Source of the DNA: Eurosta solidaginis
Taxonomy: Eukaryota > Arthropoda > Insecta > Diptera > Tephritidae
Direction of reading: 5' to 3'
DNA: 64,000 nt
Assembly (NCBI RefSeq): GCF_040869045.1
Contig: NC_090321.1
Coordinates: 181,073,596-181,137,595 of the forward strand
The notes beneath the pieces were generated by a model. That model was not told where the DNA came from. It was given only the letters and a program-made list of their open reading frames with translations, and made no database searches. Of the stretch, positions 57,108-64,000 are shown piece after piece. The position numbers and the translations under genes are program-made. Positions within the stretch are counted from its first letter, which is position 1, and the number at the start of each line of letters is the position of its first letter.

Positions 57108-57765
57108 TTCGGTAACTTCCCGTTGAGCTAGACACTTGATACTTAGAGAATAGTTCAGATCTGGGGAAGTTACAATGCAAGTGAAAAAAATCCGACAGGT
57201 GGCGCACGGGACGAGATATACAGAAAATTTATTTTAAAATGGAAATTTCGAATTTTAACTAACTTCTCGGTGATCCAGAGACTTGAAACTTAGCACATAG
57301 TTTGCGAGTCGATGGCACTACAATTCGTGGAAAACAGAATGCCGCCAGGTGGCAGACGAATCGAGATAAACGAAAGTCCCTGAAGAAACGCAGGGAATTT
57401 TGCGATCGATTTTTAGGTAACTTCCCGGTGAGCTAGAAACTTGGAACTTGGGCGTGAGCCACAACCCGGTGACAATGCAATATTTGATCAAAAAAATTTG
57501 GCTAGATGGCGCATGGATCGAGATATTAAGAAAAATAGTTTTGATTTGGGAATCTTTCAATCCATTTTCAACTAACTTCCCGGTGACCTAGAGACTTGAA
57601 ACTTGGCACACATTTCGAGGCTTGGTGACAATACAACCTACAGAAAACAAAATTCCGCTAGGTAGCGCGCTAAGTGAGATAACTACAAATCCTTGCAAAA
57701 CGAGGGGAATCTTGCAATCAATTTTATACTAACTTCCCGGTGAGCTGGAGATAAAGTAGTATCAT
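57108..57765 (+). repeat. Tandem repeat of AACTTCCCGGTGAGCTAG units
   Basis: Five diverged units start near 57112, 57262, 57417, 57570 and 57729, about 150-160 bp apart. Each has AACTTCCCGGTGAGCTAGAx, ACTTGxAACTTxG, GACAATGCAA and a GGTGGCGCAC...CGAGATAT block. A single unit occurs at 7708. Confidence 0.85.
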
Positions 57766-58360
57766 ACAGGAGTTTGATTTGTTTGCATTTACAGCACCAT
57801 TTTATTTGCAGGAGACTTTCACAGCTACAAAAATTAAGGCGGATTTACATAGACGCTTTGGTTGTGTTGCATTCATTAATTCCCCTGTCGGGCGAAGTAT
57901 CGAAAAATTTACATAAATGCCTTCGTTGCGTGCCTACGCTTTGACAACGCCGTACGAAAAACAATGAAACACCGTACGTTATCATTGCTTTGAAGCGACC
58001 CAAGCGTTTATATAATTTTGCCCTTATGCATTTGTGTAAACAGCCTTAGAAGTGAAAATATTCCATGTTACACGTGTGGCGCTTTATATTTTGACTTTAA
58101 TTTAAATAAATTTTGCTTTCCGTATGTTTCCGCGTTGTTGCAGGCTACAAATCTTCTAGTATTCTTATTCACGCGGAAATATATGCAACTTTTTCATCTG
58201 TAAATACTACAAAGTTTTATTAAACTATTAAATGCAACTCAGCTTGCAGTACTCTTACGTACGAAGAATGCAGCTCTAGACCTGAGATTTGCATCAGGTG
58301 AGCGAGGCTGTTTGTAGTTTTGACGTTTATCGCTTAGTTGACACACTTGTCTAGGTACAC
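57766..58360. other. No recognised feature
   Basis: Intergenic sequence without recognised gene. A LINE tail fragment follows at 58370. Confidence 0.4.
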
Positions 58361-58369
58361 TATGATTAG

Positions 58370-58402
58370 GTGGGGCGAGCATTGCTACAACAACAACAAC
58401 AG
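58370..58402 (+). mobile_element. CAA-tailed LINE 3' end, extremely truncated
   Basis: TGGGGCGAGCATTGCTACAA then CAACAACAACAAC matches the 3' end of the LINE at 47229-47898 (GGGGCGAAGCTTTGCTACAA). Only about 20 bp of element plus the tail are present. Confidence 0.6.
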
Positions 58403-58689
58403 CCACCAGAGGTTTGTGTCTGCGCTTTTCGGTAAAACATGTTATGTAGCTAGTTGCCGCTAGATGGGTCTCCTAAGCATTATCTAAGCGAGGATAAGCG
58501 TTTTTTTAAGGGCAAATGTAAACGTATACGCGTGTAAAAACACGGCTAATGTCAAGTTGATGTCAACGCCCAAACAAGATTAAAACACAGATTGCATCTG
58601 TAAAGTTTATTTGGAGTAAAAATTAATTTAAATTTTTTACTAGATGCATAAATTGTTTAAAATGCTAAGATTCTTAAGAAAAATGCATA

Positions 58690-58850
58690 AAATCCTTGAA
58701 AAGTTGCCTTAAATTTTTAGCTTTTTTTCGCTTAAAATTTTTTTTTGCTTTTTTTTGCCCATTTAGCTTCTTTTCTGAAAAAGTTAAATTTTTAGCTTTT
58801 TTTTGGGTCCATTTAGCTTCTTTTCTGAAAAAGTTCTGTGGCAACACTGG
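58690..58850 (+). repeat. Short tandem duplication around TTTAGCTTCTTTTCTG
   Basis: CCATTTAGCTTCTTTTCTGA plus AAAAGTT occurs twice (about 58759 and 58810), separated by TTTTTAGCTTTTTTTTGGG. No gene. Confidence 0.7.
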
Positions 58851-59086
58851 GTCAGTGATGCATACTCCAGCAAAAAATAAGCGAATAAAAAAGCGACATT
58901 GTTAGCGATGCGATAGTTCCAATTACATTTCGCATCGCAATTTATTTTCAAATCCCACTGCCTTTCGCATCGCAATACAGAGTAGGCCCCCAGATTATCA
59001 GTAAAATTTATCTTTGAACCTATCGGGCACAAAACGATAGTCGTTCTGCTGTTTATAGTATGATTAGCAATATGGTAGGGAAAACC

Positions 59087-59354
59087 CATGGTTCAACTAT
59101 ATACAGGTTGGCTCATCTGTAAAGCAACAAAATATGTCTGTTCAAATCGTCAAAATCTGTGTATTGGTGTTGGTGCGAATGGTATGGAATGGAAACATAA
59201 AACTTAGCAGTTTTTGTATGTGTAAGTAAAATGTTGCCAATGTGTTGGTTTCATTTTGAGTTTGCCATCTCCTTTTGACAATCCCTTCGACCATGCAATG
59301 ACATAAATAAAATCAGCTGATGAGATGAGCCAACCTGTACATAATTGAACCATG
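59087..59354. mobile_element. 268-bp hAT-like MITE with 8-bp duplication
   Basis: GGAAAACC at 59079-59086 and 59355-59362 flanks inverted ends of 31 bp starting CATGGTTCAA and including TACAGGTTGGCTCATC (two mismatches). An 8-bp target duplication with short inverted ends is characteristic of hAT elements. Non-coding. Confidence 0.9.
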
Positions 59355-59362
59355 GGAAAACC

Positions 59363-60108
59363 ATAGTACCAGGTTTACAAGTATGATATGTTCGAGAAGG
59401 AAACAATTCCTTTCTTTCTAACACACTGCAGTTTGACACTTCGGTCAGTGTCAAACTAGCGTGGAACCCAGTGGAACCTCTGTGGAACATGCGTTTGGCA
59501 CTGAACGAATTGTCAAAATTACCGGGGTTGCTGTCGTGGAAAGCGACGGAGGGAAACAAAAAAAAGGAGCGGAATATCAGAAATGGGTTGCTGCGATGGT
59601 AAATTTTTTTGAACGAATTTAGTATGAAAATGTAGTACACCTATATGGGTCCTACAGAAAATTATACAAAAGTCTTGAATTGGGGTATCTGAGGATGCGT
59701 AGTTATTCCAATATTAAGAATACAAACACGGGTGCTAAGTTTTTCTACCCGCTCAAAAGTTATCCGCGAAAAACAGTTTGAAACCGAGGTCGACTGCAAT
59801 AAACCGTCCAAAAAGGTGGAAAGAGAAATGAAAAGACGCGAGGCAAAAAGGAGTCTATTAATACCCCCAGACGGTTTTGGTCGTGTTTTAGCAATCGTCC
59901 CTGGTAATAAAGTATTCTTTGTAATTTTACCATACAAATTTTACGCAGTTTTCGTTAGCAGCTACTACACTTTTCTTGGACCTAAGAAGTACAACAGTGC
60001 CAAATAGCATCCACAAAAATAATCGAACAAGAACAAGCATTTTATCAGGTGAGCGTGGCTGTGTATCTGCGTGCTGCTACATATCCTACTTGTATACCTG
60101 TACTGTGG
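59363..60108 (+). mobile_element. TACAGGTTTACAAGTA element, copy 2
   Basis: Starts CATAGTACCAGGTTTACAAG and ends TACTTGTATACCTGTACTG. It has the middle block (CCCCAGACGGTTTTGGTCGT) missing in copy 1. It begins directly at the right target duplication of the hAT-like MITE. Confidence 0.85.
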
Positions 60109-60150
60109 TCATTGGTGAAACTAAAACTTTTTTTTTTTTTAAATACAGTA

Positions 60151-61096
60151 ATGCGGCAGTTACCCACGAACGTTCGTAGAAAAAACGTGTCAGCTGACAC
60201 GACCTATGTTATGAGTGTGCAATGTAAACGAAAACTCACCGACGTGCAACGCCCGTACGTACGTAGCCCGGAACGTAGAAATCATTGTAAATTTTACCAA
60301 GTAGCGCAACTAACAGCTGATAGGTTGAAAATTCGCACATTCACACGCACAGTTCTCGACTCAGTTTCAAAAAAAAACTTTAGATTATTTAATTCAAATT
60401 TTAAAGTGATATACTCCTTACAAATTTATGTATACAGAATATATATGGCGTTTTTGTTGTTATTAAAACAATAGTTTTATTTATATTAAAGCTTTTATCA
60501 TTTTTTTTTTAACTTTGAAAAATCTCCGAATACCATTCCTTCATTATATGACATTCGACTGCCTAGTCCACTGCCTTCCACTCTATTCGCAACATAACCT
60601 ATACTTAAGCTGCCAAACTATATAGTAAACAATGGTAGAAATCAAATCAATTTTGATTTTTTCCATAAGAACGTGTCAGCTGATCGCTCTCTCACTAGAC
60701 AGAGTTGCATAGTAAACTTTTGTGCGCTAATTTTTGACCGTTTGCAATTTTATGCAAAAACGCCTAATTAAAGTTTGAAAAATTGTGGAAATAATTCGAA
60801 ATAATTATGTAAAAGTGCTGATTATAAATATTTAATCTATTTATACTAATTTAATATGTATTCCGGCCTTTTACAATATCAAAAATTAAATTGGAAAAAG
60901 TTGGTGTTTCCATAAGCATACATGCAAAATGGTCAATGGCAACAGTGCTTATCTGTAAACAATACACACACAAATATGTTATGTACATGTACACAGACGG
61001 ACACATTGATTCTTACGGGCTTGAGAGTTCGGTCAAACGTGCTTCGTACGACAAACGTCCTTACGTACGGCACACGTCCGTGGGTAACTGCCGCAT
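60151..61096. mobile_element. 946-bp element with ATGCGGCAGTTACCCA ends
   Basis: A perfect 16-bp inverted terminal repeat ATGCGGCAGTTACCCA / TGGGTAACTGCCGCAT extends to about 22 bp (CACGxACGT). Both inner flanks are rich in ACGT-containing words (GTACGTACG). Short frames inside match nothing. No target duplication is obvious. Confidence 0.75.
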
Positions 61097-61188
61097 AAAG
61101 CCACAGGGGAACCGAATTGCCGCTTAGAGCCACAAGCATAGATTAGATTGATACGAATCTTTTGCTTACGCTCTCATATTTTCGCTCT

Positions 61189-61245
61189 CACGAGGGATTT
61201 ATCTTCTAGTTGTTGCTGGCAACAATCACAGATAAATCCCTCGCG
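61189..61245. repeat. Short hairpin CGAGGGATTTATC / GATAAATCCCTCG
   Basis: ACGAGGGATTTATC at 61190 and GATAAATCCCTCGC ending at 61245 pair around a loop that itself holds TTGTTGCTGGCAACAA, an inner perfect palindrome. Confidence 0.85.
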
Positions 61246-61875
61246 CCAGCTGAAGCGGGTGCCAGAAAAAAAAATGTGCCAGCCAAAACGAAAAACGTGC
61301 CAACAATTTTGGTAAACTTTAGTTTGACCTACAACTGTAGAATAGCGTTCAAAAATTATGGGAAAAAGGATAAAAATACTTGTTTTAGTGTAAGTATTAT
61401 TAGTTCGAAGGTGGAGGGTAAAAATTATTTCCCATTCAAAAGTTATCACTAAAAATAGGTTTTGTAAATATGAACTCCCGATGCAACCAGTCCATTTTGA
61501 TCACAGAACCTGGAACGCCAGACATGTAGGATAAGCCCTATCCATTAAATAATGTTAACTATTATATCATAGGTCCGATTTACTGAAATTTCAAAAGAAT
61601 ATATGGTTTTCACTGCGAGTTAAATGCGTTACAATATTTGACTAATTAATTTAATCGAAATGTAAATTTTACTTACATTTGTTTATATTTAACTCTAAAT
61701 AGTCGTATTATTGTAAAATAACTTTAAGGAAATAAATATTTTACGACTATCATTTTATTAAATGATTGAAACTATAATCGCCGAAATGTATGTCAAAAAT
61801 CCCCATTTTCAGATCTATTCATTTTTGTTTGGAGTGGCATCATTGATAAATGTTATAAAAAATGTGCATTTTGAC
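61246..61875. other. No recognised feature
   Basis: AT-rich. Plus- and minus-strand frames around 61174-61452 overlap and show no motif. Confidence 0.4.
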
Positions 61876-62764
61876 CATTGTACAGGTCTACAAGTAGGAT
61901 ATGTAGCAGCACGCACATACACAGCCACGCTCACCTGATAAAATGCTTGTTCTTGTTCGTTTTTTTTGTGGATGCTATTTGGCACTGTTGTACTTCTTAG
62001 GACCAAACAAAGTTTAGTAGCTGCTATCGAAAACTGCTTAAGATTTTTTTTCTTATATTACAAAGAAATATACTTATTTACTTTCAAACGAGCACTTAAT
62101 TACATCTCTCTTTAATAACCATATATTTTGGACAATTTTAATTAACAAATTGTGATACTTTTTTACGGGGACGATTGCTAAAACACGACCAAAACCGTCG
62201 GGGGAGGTATTAATAGACGCGTTTTTGCCTCGCTTCCAATAATTCGAATACTTTTTCTCTTCGGACTATTGACAACAGGACAAAACGCGTCTATTCATTT
62301 TTCTTTCCGCTTTTTTGGACGGGTTATTGCAGTCGACCTCGGTTTCAAACTGTTTTTCGCGGAGAACTTTTGAACGGGTAGAAAAACTTAACTCCCGTGT
62401 TTGTATTCTTAATACTGAAATAACTACGCGTCCTCAGATACCCCAATTGAAGACTTTTTTATAATTTTCTGAAGGACCCACATGGGTGCACTTAAAATTT
62501 CCTACTAAATTCGTTAAAAGAAATTTACCATCACAGCAACCCATATCTGATATTCCGATCCCTTTTTTGCTTCCCTGTGTCGCTTTCGACGAAGCAACCC
62601 CGGTAATTTTGACACTTCGTTCAGTGTCAAAACTCATGTTCCACGCAGGTTCCATTGGGTTCCACGCTAGTTTGACACTGACCGAAGTGTCAAACTGCCG
62701 TGTGTTAGAAAGGGAAAGAAATTGTTTCCCTCTCATACATATCATACTTGTAAACCTGTACAAT
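61876..62764 (-). mobile_element. TACAGGTTTACAAGTA element, copy 3 (longest)
   Basis: CATTGTACAGGTCTACAAGT at the left and ACTTGTAAACCTGTACAATG at the right give a clean inverted terminus of about 20 bp. The order of blocks is the reverse of copies 1 and 2. It has an extra AT-rich block near 62050-62170 and the full GTCGACTGC / GACGCG module. Confidence 0.9.
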
Positions 62765-62879
62765 GATTTTGACAGCGCTCTCTCGAAACAAAGAGTTGCA
62801 AATCCATTCATCTATGGCCACAAGCTTCTGTAAAACATCGCGTCTCATACAACTAAAGCTTCAATTAGTGGGCTTTTTT

Positions 62880-63676
62880 CAAAGAGGATAGAAATAATAA
62901 GAGACGTCAGTGCGTACATTTTGCGATATTCATTTGTAATGTCCTACTAGACTGGTAAGTGAACTTACCTTCTACATTTTTTAAAGTTCATATTAATATA
63001 TATTGTGATTGTTGGAAAGAGGTTGGATTGTTTGGTAATAGTCTAGTTGAGGGGTCGACTGCTAATACGCTACCAAAAATATCGAGAGAGGTGTCAAACG
63101 ACGCGTCTTGACATCAGTATTAATAATCCGAAGGCGGAAAACAAAAATTTTAACTCGTTCAAAAGATATTAACGAAAAACCGAAAAAAGACCCACGGGTA
63201 CCTCCGAAACCGGTGGTGGGATCCATAGTATTTTTGCGCAGAACACCTTTCTGAGTTGGCGGCCTTCGGCCGCGCTTATAAAAAATAACCCTGGGCTACG
63301 CCATGCCACGTCCGGGTGTGTGGTATAACCGTGGCTACCGCCACGGTGATGCACAATTTTTTTTGTGGGTATGAACACAACAACAACCACATGGAAATCG
63401 CCAACTTCAACTGCAAATATCTCCGGACAGATAAAATTTTTCTTCGGATTATTGTTCTCGAGATTAATACGCTTCTTTTGACACCTCACTCGATATTTTT
63501 GGTAGCTTATTAGCAGTCGACCCCTCAACTAGACTATTACCGATTGTTTAAGTAATACAATTCCTTGAAACAAACAAATGAAAATATGTAGAAGCAATCT
63601 AAAATTACCCCGCAAATGTACATTACAAATGAATTTCGCAAAGAGTACAAACTGACGTCGCTTATTATCCTCTTTG
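62880..63676. mobile_element. Outer foldback element, CAAAGAGGATA ends
   Basis: CAAAGAGGATAgaaataATAA, GACGTCAGT and ATTCATTTGTAATGT at the left recur inverted at 63620-63676 over about 60 bp. A smaller element (63037-63541) is inserted inside it. Confidence 0.8.
63037..63541. mobile_element. Inner 505-bp element, TAGTCTAGTTGAGGGGTCGA ends
   Basis: Inverted termini of about 60 bp: TAATAGTCTAGTTGAGGGGT, then CGACTGCTAATAxGCTACCA, then AAAATATCGAGxGAGGTGTC. The middle is GC-rich (GGCGGCCTTCGGCCGCGC and CCGTGGCTACCGCCACGG palindromes). The GTCGACTGC...GACGCG module resembles one in the TACAGGT elements. Confidence 0.85.
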
Positions 63677-64000
63677 CTTTTAGCATACCAAATTACATAT
63701 AACAATAGTTTAAAAACTAAATTATAGCTAATCCAATGCTACAGCAATGGTTATTTATTTTCCATACCTCAAATGTGGGATGTCAAATATGTAGACGAAG
63801 ACGAGACGAGAAAATGTCGATAATTTTTCACAAAGCAGAAAAAATTGAAGTTTTGTCCGTCACTGATTAAAAATGTCAATTTGACATTTTTAAACGACAA
63901 ATTTTGTATACACTTCAAACCCACTTGTATTGTTGTTGAGTTTATTAAGCACTTTTGAAATTACACATTTATTCGTAGTTTTAAGTCTACGCTAGATTTT

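Noticed and set aside
61174..61452. Overlapping frames on both strands as a gene
   Set aside because: They overlap a hairpin and show no conserved motif or splice sites.

Overview
The window reads as nuclear DNA of a higher (cyclorrhaphan) fly, most likely a tephritid fruit fly. The evidence is two intron-containing genes with clear fly homology (an achintya/vismay-type TGIF homeobox gene and a ZAD zinc-finger gene), a tRNA-derived SINE, and LOA-, RTE- and Ty3/mdg-like retroelements, all in AT-rich DNA. The family assignment rests on recognition of repeat style and is an inference. Most of the 64 kb is transposable-element DNA, much of it nested.

Layout: 1-370 is the 5' end of an RTE-like LINE running off the left edge. 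487-1310 holds a MITE with TTA target duplication and a foldback repeat. 1790-4300 holds RTE remnants interrupted by a 483-bp foldback element and a SINE. 4780-10140 holds a degenerate minisatellite, two copies of a dispersed GTAACCGAACATT repeat and about 1.1 kb of TTTTA repeats. 10380-17400 holds MITEs, SINEs and a full repeat copy, and is probably a giant intron of the ZAD gene. 17427-18564 (minus) holds the first two coding exons of that gene; its zinc-finger exons are not in the window. 18565-25150 is mostly unrecognised intergenic sequence with repeat fragments. 25283-33893 is a pair of inverted GTAACCGAACATT copies, one split by a deleted LTR retrotransposon with a GTAT duplication. 34250-41050 holds foldback elements, a solo LTR, a SINE and a CR1-like LINE split by another repeat copy. 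41589-48716 is a repeat copy split by a LOA-like LINE that is itself invaded at least three times. 49493-50159 is a TA-flanked MITE. 50605-54132 (minus) is the complete achi/vis-like gene. 55030-63680 is a field of terminal-inverted-repeat elements.

The achi/vis-like gene can be traced through nine exons with matching phases. One 369-nt exon is a frame-neutral cassette whose acceptor lies six bases after a TG repeat, so two proteins (473 and 596 residues) are predicted. The ZAD gene has an unusually stretched ZAD domain and an intron of at least 17 kb. The two genes show no obvious functional link.

The most notable unexplained structure is inside the GTAACCGAACATT repeats: GGGCGTGG-type boxes alternate in orientation about every 150 bp, and this holds in several independent copies.
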